DNA from: Melittangium boletus DSM 14713
GTDB taxonomy: Bacteria > Myxococcota > Myxococcia > Myxococcales > Myxococcaceae
Reading direction: 5' to 3'
DNA length: 64,000 nt
Assembly (NCBI RefSeq): GCF_002305855.1
Contig: NZ_CP022163.1
Coordinates: 1,860,292 to 1,924,291, forward strand
How positions within the stretch are numbered: position 1 is the stretch's first letter; every line of letters starts with the position of its first letter. Of this stretch, positions 24,356 through 33,047 are shown piece after piece. Under the pieces are notes generated by a model. That model saw only the letters and a list, made by a program, of their open reading frames with translations. It was not told the DNA's origin and did not search any database. Position numbers and translations under genes: made by a program.

Positions 24356-25996
24356 GTGGCGGCGAAGCTGGAATTGGATCTAAGGGAGATTTTGACCTTC
24401 GAGCCGGGGGGAGGGCTCATCCACTTCGCGGGCCAGCGGGTGCTGCTGTGGGATCCCGTGGCGATGGGGCTGCTGCGCAAGGAGCTCATCGACACGCTGG
24501 GCATGACGGCGGCGCGCGGGCTGCTCACGCGCATGGGCTACGCCCACGGCTGGCGCACGGCGGAGACGATGAAGGACGCGCTGCCCTGGGCGGACGAGGC
24601 GCAATGGCGCCGGGCGGGAGGACGGCTCCACACGCTGCAGGGACAGGTGGTGCTCGAGCCGGTGGAGCGCCGCGAGGAGGACGGCCCCGCCCCGTTCGCG
24701 GAGGCCCTGTGGCACGACTCGTACGAGGCCGAGCAGCACCTGTTGCACCTGGGCACGGCGGAGGAGCCGGTGTGCTGGTCGCTCACGGGCTTCGCCAGCG
24801 GCTACATGAGCTACTGCAACGGCAAGCCCATCTACTGCCTGGAGACGCGCTGCGTGGGCCGGGGCGACCCCGTCTGCCAGATCATCGGCAAGCCCGAGGA
24901 GGAGTGGAGCGAGCCATGCCGCGAGGCGCTGCGCTTCTATGAGACGCGGTGCATGGAAGGAGCGCTCGCGCAGGTGACGGACGCGCTCAAGCAGGCCGAG
25001 CGCAAGCTGCGCGCCAAGCGGCAGACGCTCGCGCGGGTGTCCGGCGTGAAGGAGGATCCGGCCGGCATGGTGGCGCGCACCCAGGCCATGAAGCAGGTGC
25101 TCGACCTGGCGCGCCGGGCGGCGCGGGTGGACTCCACGGTGCTCATCACCGGGGAGAGCGGCGTGGGCAAGGAGCGCATCGCGCGGCTCATCCACGAGGA
25201 GTCGGGCCGGGCGCACAAGGCCTTCGTGGCGGTCAACTGCGCGGCGGTGACGGAGAGCCTGCTGGAGAGCGAGCTGTTCGGCCACGCGCGCGGCGCCTTC
25301 ACGGGAGCCACGCATGACCGGCCGGGCCTCTTCGAGGCGGCGCACGGCGGCACGCTCTTCCTGGACGAGGTGGGCGAGGTGCCCGCGGCGATGCAGGCCA
25401 AGCTGCTGCGCGCCCTCCAGGAGCGCGAGGTGCGGCGCGTGGGGGAGAACACGAGCCGCAAGGTGGACGTGCGCGTGGTGGCGGCCACCAACCGCCTGTT
25501 GCCCACGGAGGTGGCGGCGGCGCGCTTCCGGCAGGACCTGTACTACCGCCTGCGCGTCATCGAGCTGAAGGTCCCCCCGCTGCGCGAGCGCCGGGACGAC
25601 ATCCTGCCCCTGGCGCGCATGCTCCTGGCGGAGGCCACGGAGCGGCTGGGGCGCCGGGTGCAGGGGCTGTCACCGGAAGCGGCCGAGCAGCTGCTGCGCT
25701 ACGAGTGGCCGGGCAACGTGCGCGAGCTGTCCAACGCGCTCGAGCGCGCCGTGGCGCTGTGCGAGGGCAGCCGGGTGGAGAAGGACGACCTGCCCGAGGA
25801 GGTGCGCGTGGCGCCGCCGACCTTCCTCCCGGGAGACAGCCCCCGCACGCTGGAGGCCATGGAGCGCGAATACGTGCTCGCGGTGCTGGCGCGCAACGGA
25901 GGCAACCGGGCGCGCACCGCCGAGCAGCTCGACATCGGCATCGCCACGCTCTACCGCAAGCTCAAGCAGTACGGCGAGCCCGAGACCGCCCACTGA
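24356..25996 (+). CDS. Sigma-54-dependent activator with XylR-N/V4R sensor
   Basis: 546 residues from a GTG at 24356. Residues 5-105 resemble the XylR N-terminal domain. Residues 110-180 are a V4R ligand-binding domain with the cysteine pattern SYCNGKPIYCLETRCVGRGD. Residues 240-475 form the AAA+ domain: Walker A GESGVGKE at 266-273, the sigma-54 contact loop GAFTGA at 313-318 and Walker B GGTLFLDE at 331-338. The C-terminus is a Fis-type helix-turn-helix (NGGNRARTAEQLDIGIATLYRKL). Such proteins sense a small, usually aromatic, ligand directly and activate sigma-54 promoters. Targets are not visible here; the divergent YceI gene is the obvious candidate. Confidence 0.9.
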   Translation: MAAKLELDLREILTFEPGGGLIHFAGQRVLLWDPVAMGLLRKELIDTLGMTAARGLLTRMGYAHGWRTAETMKDALPWADEAQWRRAGGRLHTLQGQVVLEPVERREEDGPAPFAEALWHDSYEAEQHLLHLGTAEEPVCWSLTGFASGYMSYCNGKPIYCLETRCVGRGDPVCQIIGKPEEEWSEPCREALRFYETRCMEGALAQVTDALKQAERKLRAKRQTLARVSGVKEDPAGMVARTQAMKQVLDLARRAARVDSTVLITGESGVGKERIARLIHEESGRAHKAFVAVNCAAVTESLLESELFGHARGAFTGATHDRPGLFEAAHGGTLFLDEVGEVPAAMQAKLLRALQEREVRRVGENTSRKVDVRVVAATNRLLPTEVAAARFRQDLYYRLRVIELKVPPLRERRDDILPLARMLLAEATERLGRRVQGLSPEAAEQLLRYEWPGNVRELSNALERAVALCEGSRVEKDDLPEEVRVAPPTFLPGDSPRTLEAMEREYVLAVLARNGGNRARTAEQLDIGIATLYRKLKQYGEPETAH

Positions 25997-26008
25997 GACA
26001 GGGACGGC

Positions 26009-26737
26009 TCAGTTCAGGTAGCGGTCGTCCGGACGATCCTGCTCCTTGGAGAGGACTTTCAGGTGGCGCGAGCGTCCGCGCAGTTGCCGCTGCAGCCGCC
26101 AGTGCTGCACGCGCAGCAGGACGCGCCGGGGGCTGCCGCCGTTCACGTAGGCGAAAGCGATGATGAGGGCGAAGATCTCCGGCACCTGGCTGGCCACCCC
26201 CGCCGTGAGGGTGTTGAGAAACACGAAGCCCGCGCCAATGCCCGCCAGCACGTTGCCACTGATGGGAATGCCCCAGAAGTTGGCCTGACCGCGTCCGATG
26301 GACAGGCCGTAGGCCACCCACGCCAGCGTCGTCATCACTCCGCCGCCCGTGTAGACCCCATTCACGGGGAAGACGAGGCCCACCAGCAGGGTGAGGAAGC
26401 CCGCCAGCACCGTGCCGCCCCACACCACCCAGAGCAGGCGGCGCGACCCCCACGACATCTCCAGTCCCCCTCCGATGGAGTAGAGGATGAGGGCCCCGAA
26501 GATGATGCCCAGCGGATTCAGTTCGACGAAGGCGTAGGTGAAGGGCTGCCACAGCCAGAGGTTGTGCAGCACGCCCCCGGGCGACAGCAGCAACAACGCC
26601 CCCACTCCCCCCCGCGTCGCACCCGCCGCGAGCGCGATCACCGAGCCGGCCACCAGCCCGATCGCCAGCTTCGCGGCCATGGATTCCACCCCCGCGAATC
26701 CAAAACCCCCACCGCCCATGCTGCGCATCGGTCGCAT
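26009..26737 (-). CDS. Rhomboid-like membrane protein lacking the catalytic serine
   Basis: 242 residues from the ATG at 26737, which has a GGAGG site seven bases upstream. Six or more helices, with the rhomboid-like layout LLSPGGVLHNLWLWQPFTYAFVE, then LNPLGIIFGALILYSIGGGLEMSWGSRRLL. Where active rhomboids have GxSG, this protein reads GVYTGGGVMTTL, so the nucleophile seems absent and it is probably a pseudoprotease. The C-terminal 45 residues are basic and cytoplasmic. Its role is unknown; catalytically dead rhomboids usually bind and guide membrane proteins. Confidence 0.7.
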   Translation of the reverse strand: MRPMRSMGGGGFGFAGVESMAAKLAIGLVAGSVIALAAGATRGGVGALLLLSPGGVLHNLWLWQPFTYAFVELNPLGIIFGALILYSIGGGLEMSWGSRRLLWVVWGGTVLAGFLTLLVGLVFPVNGVYTGGGVMTTLAWVAYGLSIGRGQANFWGIPISGNVLAGIGAGFVFLNTLTAGVASQVPEIFALIIAFAYVNGGSPRRVLLRVQHWRLQRQLRGRSRHLKVLSKEQDRPDDRYLN

Positions 26738-26839
26738 CAAGCATCCTCCGCCCGGAACATCCGGGAGTCGCTCAAAGGTGGGGAAACGAAGCCCGCTTGG
26801 CAACCGTTTCCGTCGACTACCCGCCACTCCCAATGACGA

Positions 26840-26875
26840 AAGGCGCCCTTCCCCACCTTCTGGGAAGAGCGCCTT
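26840..26875 (-). terminator. Stem-loop terminator downstream of the 65-residue gene
   Basis: Stem of 7 and 6 bp separated by one mismatch (AAGGCGC-C-CTTCCC with GGGAAG-A-GCGCCTT), 8-base loop. It lies about 30 bases past the stop at 26906 on the minus strand. Confidence 0.65.
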
Positions 26876-26905
26876 GGTCTTCATCGGCCCGCGCCGACGT
26901 CCGGC

Positions 26906-27103
26906 TCAGGACTTGTGACGGTAGAACAGGGTGATGGTCAGGCAGTGGAACTCCTTGTCGGAGGACTGCGTGACGATCTTGTCCACCACGTCCGCTTGCG
27001 GGTTCTCCTTGAGCCACTTGGTGATGTTCTCGCCCATGTTCTCGCGATCGCGCGCGAGCGTGGTGGAGAACACCTTGACTCCGGTGAAGTTGGTAACGGC
27101 CAT
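26906..27103 (-). CDS. Small conserved-looking hypothetical protein (65 residues)
   Basis: The ATG at 27103 is preceded by GAGGATCGGA, a fair ribosome binding site, and the gene is followed by a strong hairpin. The protein starts MAVTNFTGVKVFSTTLARDR and contains ENITKWLKENPQADVVDKIV and ends FHCLTITLFYRHKS. It looks like a compact alpha/beta domain without membrane segments. I cannot assign a function. It is downstream of the zinc-ribbon-like small gene on the same strand after about 150 bases. Confidence 0.7.
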   Translation of the reverse strand: MAVTNFTGVKVFSTTLARDRENMGENITKWLKENPQADVVDKIVTQSSDKEFHCLTITLFYRHKS

Positions 27104-27257
27104 TCCGATCCTCGTGTAGCCGAAGAGATTCCGCAGGTTTATCGCGAGTCTTGAGGGCCAGCAAGGAAACGTCCCGAATGTCCAGCCCTCGCCATACCCG
27201 TCGGTCCGGCTCCCACCCAACCCGACGCGGTGGGAGCATGCAGCAGAACCTGAACCC

Positions 27258-27488
27258 TCAGCGCATCCCCGAGGCCCGGCGGGCCTGACAGGACAGGTCA
27301 TCCTTGCAGGCGGGACCGATCCCATCGGGGTGGGCCACCAGGGGGGCCTTGTCGCTCTCCTCCACGCCGCACACCACGCACTTGCGCTTGCGGTTGCGGC
27401 GCTCGGCCCGCCGCTGCTCGGCGATCGCCTTGGCCCGCTCCCGGGCCGCCTTCGCATCCAACTCGTTGCTCATCGTCACCTGATCCAT
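27258..27488 (-). CDS. Small Cys4 zinc-binding-like protein
   Basis: Starts at the ATG at 27488 (after GAGGCAG) or at 27473 (MSNELDAKAARERAK), giving 76 or 71 residues. A basic helical N-terminus, rich in Arg and Ala, leads to KCVVCGVEESD and GPACKDDLSC, two Cys pairs that would bind one zinc ion. Its function is unknown. It starts about 15 bases after the thiolase stop, so it probably belongs to the thiolase transcript. Confidence 0.65.
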   Translation of the reverse strand: MDQVTMSNELDAKAARERAKAIAEQRRAERRNRKRKCVVCGVEESDKAPLVAHPDGIGPACKDDLSCQARRASGMR

Positions 27489-27502
27489 GGAAATCGTCTG
27501 CC

Positions 27503-28699
27503 TCAGAGCGCCTCGATGAGAAGCGCGATGCCCTGGCCGCCGCCGATGCACGCCGAGCCAATGCCGTAACGGGCGCCCCGGCGCTTGAGCTCGTAGGCGA
27601 GCGTCATGGTGATGCGCGCGCCGGAGGCCCCCAGCGGATGGCCCACGGCGATGGCGCCCCCGTTGACGTTGGTGCGCTCGCGCGGCAGCCCCAGCTCCTT
27701 CTCCACCGCGAGGTACTGCGGCGCGAAGGCCTCGTTCACCTCGAAGAGCTCCACGTCCTCGAGCTTGCACTGGGCGCGGGCGAGCAGCTGGCGGATGGCG
27801 GGCGCGGGGCCGATGCCCATCACCTTGGGATCGCACCCGGACACGCCCCAGTTGACCAGCCGGGCGATGGGCTGGAGGCCATGCTTCTCCACGAAGGAGC
27901 GGGTGGCCATCACCATGGACCCCGCGCCGTCACAGATGCCGCTGGCCGCGCCCGCGTGCACCACGCCGTCCTTCTTGAACACCTTGGGCAGCTTCTTGAG
28001 CCCCTCCACCGTGGTCTCCGGACGGTTGTGCTCGTCGCGGGAGAAGACCGTGTCGCCCTTCTTGCCCTTGAGCGTGACGGGGGAGATCTCCTGATCGAAA
28101 CGGCCGGACTCCTGCGCGGCGGCGAAGCGCTTCTGGGTGAGCACCGCGTACTCGTCCACCACGTCCTGGCCGAGCGCGTAGTCCACCGCGAGCTGCTCGG
28201 CGGTGAGCGCCATGGGCTGGCCGGTGTAGCTGTCGGTGAGGGCGCTCCAGAGCATGTCCTCCATGCCCCCCTTGCCCAGCGGAATGCCGAAGCGCGCCCC
28301 GCGGATGACGTGGGGCGCCTGGCTCATGGACTCGGTGCCGCCCGCGAGCACGCAGTCCGCCTGCTCGGTGAGCATCAGCTCCGCGGCGTTGATGAAGGCC
28401 TGGAAGCCCGAGCCGCACAGCCGGTTGACGCCTAGCGCGGGCACCGGCACCGGCACGCCCGTGCGCAGCCCCACGTGCCGGGGCAGGTAGATGGCGTCCG
28501 CGCTCGTCTGCACCACGTTGCCGTAGATGACGTGCTGGATGAGCTCCGGAGCCACCTTCGCCTGCGCGAGCGCGGCCCGGGCCGACTCGACGGCCAGGTC
28601 CGTGGCGCTCACGTCCTTCAGCGCGCCGCCATAGGTCCCGAAGGGTGTCCGCTTGCCGGACAGGAAGTAGATCTCTTCGCTCTTGGACACGCTCTTCAT
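27503..28699 (-). CDS. Acetyl-CoA C-acyltransferase (thiolase)
   Basis: 398 residues, the usual thiolase length. The nucleophilic Cys lies in NRLCGSGFQAFINAAE, the His in NGGAIAVGHPLGASGAR, and the second Cys in SACIGGGQGIALL. The reaction is condensation of two acyl-CoA molecules or cleavage of 3-ketoacyl-CoA. Condensing acetyl-CoA thiolases and beta-oxidation thiolases cannot be told apart with confidence by eye; the absence of a neighbouring FadB slightly favours acetyl-CoA acetyltransferase. The start has a GGAG sequence eight bases upstream. Confidence 0.92.
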   Translation of the reverse strand: MKSVSKSEEIYFLSGKRTPFGTYGGALKDVSATDLAVESARAALAQAKVAPELIQHVIYGNVVQTSADAIYLPRHVGLRTGVPVPVPALGVNRLCGSGFQAFINAAELMLTEQADCVLAGGTESMSQAPHVIRGARFGIPLGKGGMEDMLWSALTDSYTGQPMALTAEQLAVDYALGQDVVDEYAVLTQKRFAAAQESGRFDQEISPVTLKGKKGDTVFSRDEHNRPETTVEGLKKLPKVFKKDGVVHAGAASGICDGAGSMVMATRSFVEKHGLQPIARLVNWGVSGCDPKVMGIGPAPAIRQLLARAQCKLEDVELFEVNEAFAPQYLAVEKELGLPRERTNVNGGAIAVGHPLGASGARITMTLAYELKRRGARYGIGSACIGGGQGIALLIEAL

Positions 28700-28778
28700 C
28701 GCGGCTGCTCCGGAATCTCGAATCGGGAAAGGGGCCCTTCCTACTCCCCACGCGGGCGCGGTGCACGCCCCGGGTGCT

Positions 28779-29438
28779 TCAAACCGTGCGCCCGCCCACG
28801 AACAGGAAAGCGACCATGGCGAGGGCCACGAGTGTCCATAACAACCCAGGAAGGCTCTGTCGTCGAATCTCCCGCTGCCCCGGACCCTGGAACCACGCGC
28901 GCCCAGCGAGCAACCGGCCGTGCGAGGTGAAATCCGCTCCAGGTGCGAGTCCCTTCAGACGCTCCCGGTGGGTCTGGAGCAACACCTCGGGAGGCACGGA
29001 GACGGATTCCCCGGCGCGGGAGAGGCCAAAGAGCACGCGAGCCGAGGACGGAGCCCCCTCCGTGAGCACCGCGCCCCCCCCGGCGAGCGGCGTGAGCAGG
29101 TAGAGCCGGGGTCCCCCCAGGGCGGACAAGTAGAGCGTGGCGAAGGCTCGCTCGCCTGGGTGGGCGAAGTCGTGGGAGCGGGTGCCCCGCTGGAATCGGG
29201 ACTTCTGCACATGGGCACCGAGCGGCACGAAGCCCAGCTCCTGGAGCCGCCGCGCCCAGGGAACGAGTTCCGGTGGCGTCTCTCCAGACGCCTCGGGCAG
29301 GAGCTGGACCCGCGTGGGGAAGAGAAAGAGCCAAGCACGCCAGACATTGAGGAGCAGCAACTTCACCGCCATGGCCAGCACGGCGAGCACGAGCACCAGT
29401 TCGACGAGGGCGTTGAGCGCATCGGGAGCGAGCCGCAT
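28779..29438 (-). CDS. Hypothetical membrane protein with two flanking helices
   Basis: 219 residues. A hydrophobic N-terminal segment (residues 9-40) and a C-terminal helix (about 195-215) flank a soluble middle region of 150 residues (TRVQLLPEASGETPPELV, LGFVPLGAHVQKSRFQRG). Arg and Leu content is high. I do not recognise the family. Its stop lies about 80 bases from the start of the thiolase gene, same strand. The start has only a weak ribosome binding site. Confidence 0.6.
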   Translation of the reverse strand: MRLAPDALNALVELVLVLAVLAMAVKLLLLNVWRAWLFLFPTRVQLLPEASGETPPELVPWARRLQELGFVPLGAHVQKSRFQRGTRSHDFAHPGERAFATLYLSALGGPRLYLLTPLAGGGAVLTEGAPSSARVLFGLSRAGESVSVPPEVLLQTHRERLKGLAPGADFTSHGRLLAGRAWFQGPGQREIRRQSLPGLLWTLVALAMVAFLFVGGRTV

Positions 29439-29596
29439 GGGGCGCGCACCCTAGCAGACGCGCGTCCAGGCCTCCTGGCGCAAGTCCCGGCCGCATGCCT
29501 GCTGAACGAACCTGCGACGGGCCTCCCCCCGAGGAATGCACATCGTCTCCGCAGGCGGAGCGCGAGGGGCGCGCCCGGGAGCGAAGGAGAGGCGGG

Positions 29597-30307
29597 ATGA
29601 GGCACTCGAGACTGGCCGGCGTCCTGGCGCTGGGGATGCTGGCGGCATGTTCCCCCACTCGGGAAGAGGATCCGGTGTCCCGGATGGACGCGGCCCGGGA
29701 GGACTCCACCCAGCGGGACTTCCGCGCCCTGAGGGACGCCACCGTGACGCTCTACCCCGGCCACTGCGCGGGCGTGGTCGTGGCCGATGGCCGTCACGCG
29801 CTCACCGCCGCGCATTGCATCGATGGCGTCCCGGGCGAGCGCCAACCCGTGCTCCTGCGCGACGGAAAGCTGCTCGGGGGCGAAGTGAAGGTCGTGGACA
29901 CCCGGAGGGACATGGCCGTCATCCGCCTGGACACGGTGGCGCCCGTGCACCCCCTGGTGGTGGCCACCACGCCCCCCTCGCCGGGAACGGAACTCCTCTT
30001 CGCCGGCCGCAATGATCGCCCGGGCGAACCCCAGGAGGTGGAGCTGCGCCGGCTCGGACGCTGTCCCTCGCTGCCCAGCGTGCCCCAGGCGCTCTTCACC
30101 AGCCTGCACGGCGCGAAGGGCGACTCCGGCGCCCCGGTGGTGGACCGACGGCTCCGGGTGGTGGGCCTCGTCCATGGAGGCGCGGCATGCAGCATCGCGG
30201 CCCCCACCGCCGAGGTGTCTCCCCTGCTGGACATGCTCGTCGCGGAGGTGGCCCGGCCCGACGAACAGCTGGGCGTGGGCGGCGCGGGAAACGTCGGCCA
30301 CCCGTGA
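29597..30307 (+). CDS. Trypsin-like serine protease lipoprotein
   Basis: 236 residues from the ATG at 29597, after AGGAGAGG. The signal peptide ends in the lipobox LAAC. The chymotrypsin-fold triad is present: His in ALTAAHC, Asp in RRDMAVIRL, and Ser in GAKGDSGAPVV. Its size fits a single S1 domain with no PDZ domain, so it is not a DegP-type protease. It would act in the periplasm or on the cell surface; myxobacteria secrete many such enzymes for predation and nutrition. The response regulator gene follows on the same strand. Confidence 0.88.
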   Translation: MRHSRLAGVLALGMLAACSPTREEDPVSRMDAAREDSTQRDFRALRDATVTLYPGHCAGVVVADGRHALTAAHCIDGVPGERQPVLLRDGKLLGGEVKVVDTRRDMAVIRLDTVAPVHPLVVATTPPSPGTELLFAGRNDRPGEPQEVELRRLGRCPSLPSVPQALFTSLHGAKGDSGAPVVDRRLRVVGLVHGGAACSIAAPTAEVSPLLDMLVAEVARPDEQLGVGGAGNVGHP

Positions 30308-30448
30308 GGCGCGGCCTCGCGTCCAAGAAAACGGGACATCCCCTTCCATCGGCCCTTGGGTTGAGCGAAAATGAACAGCCTGGCCGGGGGGAGACCGGGC
30401 CAGCTCACGCGTCCGCGAACGCCTGTCTCCGAAGAAGGGGAGCCCGCC

Positions 30449-30832
30449 ATGAAGCCCAGAGTCCTGATCGTGGATGACTCGTGGTCCATGCGCCAGACAC
30501 TGCGGTTCCTGTTGGCTCCGGACTTCGACTGCGCGCTGGCCGAGGATGGGGTGAGCGCGCTCGAGCACGCCCGCACCCATCCGCCCGACATCATCGTCTC
30601 GGACGTGAGCATGGAGGGAATGGACGGATACGAGCTGTGCCGCCGGGTGCGCGCCGAGGCCCCGCTGCGCGAGGTGCCCTTCCTGTTCCTCAGCGGACAT
30701 GAGCCCCGCCCGGATACCCCCGAGAGCGACCTGCCCTACCTCGTCAAACCGGTGGAGCCCTCGCGGTTGATCGCGCGCCTGCACGAGCTCGTCACCACCT
30801 CACGCCCCGTCCCCGCGCAGACCGGGAGTTGA
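30449..30832 (+). CDS. Stand-alone response regulator receiver (CheY-like)
   Basis: 127 residues from the ATG at 30449; GAAGGGGAG lies seven bases upstream. One receiver domain with acidic pair DD in LIVDDSWSM, phospho-acceptor Asp in DIIVSDVSMEGMDGYEL, Ser in FLFLSGH and Lys in YLVKPVEP. There is no output domain, so it signals by protein contact. No cognate kinase is adjacent; the orphan kinase at 36143-38884 is a possible partner only by proximity. Confidence 0.9.
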   Translation: MKPRVLIVDDSWSMRQTLRFLLAPDFDCALAEDGVSALEHARTHPPDIIVSDVSMEGMDGYELCRRVRAEAPLREVPFLFLSGHEPRPDTPESDLPYLVKPVEPSRLIARLHELVTTSRPVPAQTGS

Positions 30833-30872
30833 TGGGCCACCTCGGCGGTTCCTGGGTCGAGGGCCGGGCGCT

Positions 30873-32552
30873 ATGCTCCGCGCCCTCCTTCCCCTTACCC
30901 CCCAGGTGCTCCGCGTGATCAACGCCTACGTCCGCGTCCCCCCGCCGCAGAACGAGCCCATCCTCGCCCACGCTCCGGGCAGTCCCGAGCGGGCCTCGCT
31001 CCAGGCCGCGCTCGAGCGCATGGCCTCCGAGCGCATCGACATCCCCATCCTCATCGGCGGCAAGCACGTGCGCTCGCACAAGACGGACACCGTGCGCATG
31101 CCCCACCGGCACTCGCACGTGCTGGCCACCGTCAACGAGGCGGACGCCAGCCACGTCCAGCAGGCCATCCAGGTCGCCCTGGAGGCCAAGGACGAGTGGG
31201 CCCGCATGCCCTTCGCCGAGCGCGCCGCCATCTTCCTGCGCGCCGCGGAGCTGCTGGCCACGAAGTACCGCCCCCTCCTCAACGCCTCCACCATGCTCGG
31301 CCAGTCGAAGACGGCCCACCAGGCGGAGATCGACGCCGCGTGCGAGGCCATCGACTTCCTGCGCTACAACGTCCACTTCGCCCAGCAGATCCTCTCCGAG
31401 CAGCCGGTCAGCTCCGCGCAGACGTGGAACATGCTCGACTACCGTCCGCTGGACGGCTTCGTGTTCGCGGTGGCGCCGTTCAACTTCACCTCCATCGCCA
31501 TGAACCTGAGCGTGGCGCCCGCCCTCATGGGCAACGTGGTGCTCTTCAAGCCCTCGACCACGGCGGCGCTCAGCAACTGGTACATGATGGAGCTCTTGCG
31601 CGAGGCGGGCCTGCCCGACGGCGTCATCAACATGCTGCCCGGCGACGGCCCCACCGTGGGCAACCCCGCGCTCGCGAGCCCCCACCTGGGCGGCATCCAC
31701 TTCACTGGCTCCACGCCCACCTTCCAGGGCATGTGGCGCACGGTGGGCGAGAACATCGCCCGCTACAAGCAGTACCCCCGGCTGGTGGGCGAGACGGGCG
31801 GCAAGGACTTCATCTTCGCGCATGCCTCCGCGGCGGATGACCTGGACGCGCTCGCCACGGCCATCGTGCGCGGGGGCTACGAGTACCAGGGCCAGAAGTG
31901 CTCGGCCGCCTCGCGCGTCTACGTGCCCGAGTCCCTCTGGCCCCGGCTCAAGCCCCGGCTCCAGGAGATGATCGCCGAGCTGCGCATGGGCGACATCACC
32001 GACTTCCGCAACTTCATGGGCGCGGTCATCGACGAGAAGTCCTTCAAGCGGACGTCCTCGTACATCGAGATGGCGAAGCATGGCGGCTCCGAGGCGGCCA
32101 TCCTCGCGGGCGGCGAGACGGACCGGAGCGAGGGCTGGTTCGTGCGGCCCACGCTGGTGCAGGTGACCAACCCCCGCCACCGCATCCTCCAGGAGGAGAT
32201 CTTCGCGCCGGTGGTGGGCCTGTACGTGTACCCGGACGCCCAGTTCGAGGAGGCCCTGCGCGAGTGCGACGAGTGCGCCACCTACGCGCTCACCGGCGCG
32301 GTGTTCGCGCGCGACCGCAAGGCCATCAGCCGGATGATGCACGCGCTGCGGCACACGGCGGGCAACTTCTACATCAACGACAAGCCCACGGGCGCGGTGG
32401 TGGGCCAGCAGCCGTTCGGCGGCTCGCGGGCCTCGGGCACCAATGACAAGGCGGGCTCCCTGCTCAACCTGGTGCGCTGGACGTCTCCGCGCACCATCAA
32501 GGAGAACTTCGTCCCGCCCACCCGGGTGCCCTACCCCTACATGGGGGAGTAG
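30873..32552 (+). CDS. pruA: 1-pyrroline-5-carboxylate dehydrogenase
   Basis: 559 residues from the ATG at 30873, or 545 from the GTG at 30915, which has AGGTG upstream and begins closer to the family's start (INAYVRVPPPQNEPI). It is an NAD-dependent aldehyde dehydrogenase that oxidises glutamate semialdehyde to glutamate, the second step of proline catabolism. The catalytic Glu is in LVGETGGKDFIF and the Cys in GQKCSAASRVYVP. PWNNF-type elements read VAPFNFTSIA, as in stand-alone P5CDHs of the human ALDH4 type. No proline dehydrogenase is adjacent. Confidence 0.9.
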   Translation: MLRALLPLTPQVLRVINAYVRVPPPQNEPILAHAPGSPERASLQAALERMASERIDIPILIGGKHVRSHKTDTVRMPHRHSHVLATVNEADASHVQQAIQVALEAKDEWARMPFAERAAIFLRAAELLATKYRPLLNASTMLGQSKTAHQAEIDAACEAIDFLRYNVHFAQQILSEQPVSSAQTWNMLDYRPLDGFVFAVAPFNFTSIAMNLSVAPALMGNVVLFKPSTTAALSNWYMMELLREAGLPDGVINMLPGDGPTVGNPALASPHLGGIHFTGSTPTFQGMWRTVGENIARYKQYPRLVGETGGKDFIFAHASAADDLDALATAIVRGGYEYQGQKCSAASRVYVPESLWPRLKPRLQEMIAELRMGDITDFRNFMGAVIDEKSFKRTSSYIEMAKHGGSEAAILAGGETDRSEGWFVRPTLVQVTNPRHRILQEEIFAPVVGLYVYPDAQFEEALRECDECATYALTGAVFARDRKAISRMMHALRHTAGNFYINDKPTGAVVGQQPFGGSRASGTNDKAGSLLNLVRWTSPRTIKENFVPPTRVPYPYMGE

Positions 32553-32566
32553 AGCCCCCGGCCGCG

Positions 32567-33037
32567 TCAGCCCAGCCGCCCGGCGGAGCGCAGCAGCGCC
32601 AGGAGGTGCGGCGTCACTTCCGGGCGAAGGGCGGCGAGTGACGCGTCATCCAGGTGCCTCGCTCCCTGGATCCACCGGGCGCAGGAGGGCGCGCCACAGG
32701 TACACCCGAAGGGCGTCGCCATGTCCCATTCCGTGGTCAGGTAGTTGAACGTCACGGACGCGCCTGGCGCCAGGGGCACGACGGCGCGAAGCCGGGCGTG
32801 TCCCGGCCCCTCGCCGAGTTCGATCCGAGCGTTGGGCGAGCACGCGTGATCGATGAAACACCATGTCGCGCCCGGCGACTCCAGGTGCAGTTGCTCGCCG
32901 ACCTGGAGCGTGTGGCGGCCGGGCTCCCGGACCAGGGCGCCGTCGAGCACGAGCAGGATTTCCCCTGGCTCGACGGGCCGGGTCGTGATGACACAGGCCC
33001 CATTGCGGCCCGTGGCCAGGGTGACGGGTGAGTCCAT
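32567..33037 (-). CDS. SET-domain protein (putative lysine methyltransferase)
   Basis: 156 residues, essentially one SET domain. FIDHACSPNARIEL corresponds to the NHxCxPN motif and VTFNYLTTEWDM to the (F)xYxxxxW motif, followed by a post-SET-like Cys cluster (FGCTCGAPSCARWI). SET enzymes transfer methyl groups from S-adenosylmethionine to lysines. Bacterial examples are few and their substrates mostly unknown. It starts ten bases after the stop of the pectinacetylesterase-like gene, so the two form an operon. Confidence 0.82.
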   Translation of the reverse strand: MDSPVTLATGRNGACVITTRPVEPGEILLVLDGALVREPGRHTLQVGEQLHLESPGATWCFIDHACSPNARIELGEGPGHARLRAVVPLAPGASVTFNYLTTEWDMATPFGCTCGAPSCARWIQGARHLDDASLAALRPEVTPHLLALLRSAGRLG

Positions 33038-33047
33038 GGTCCCGTGC

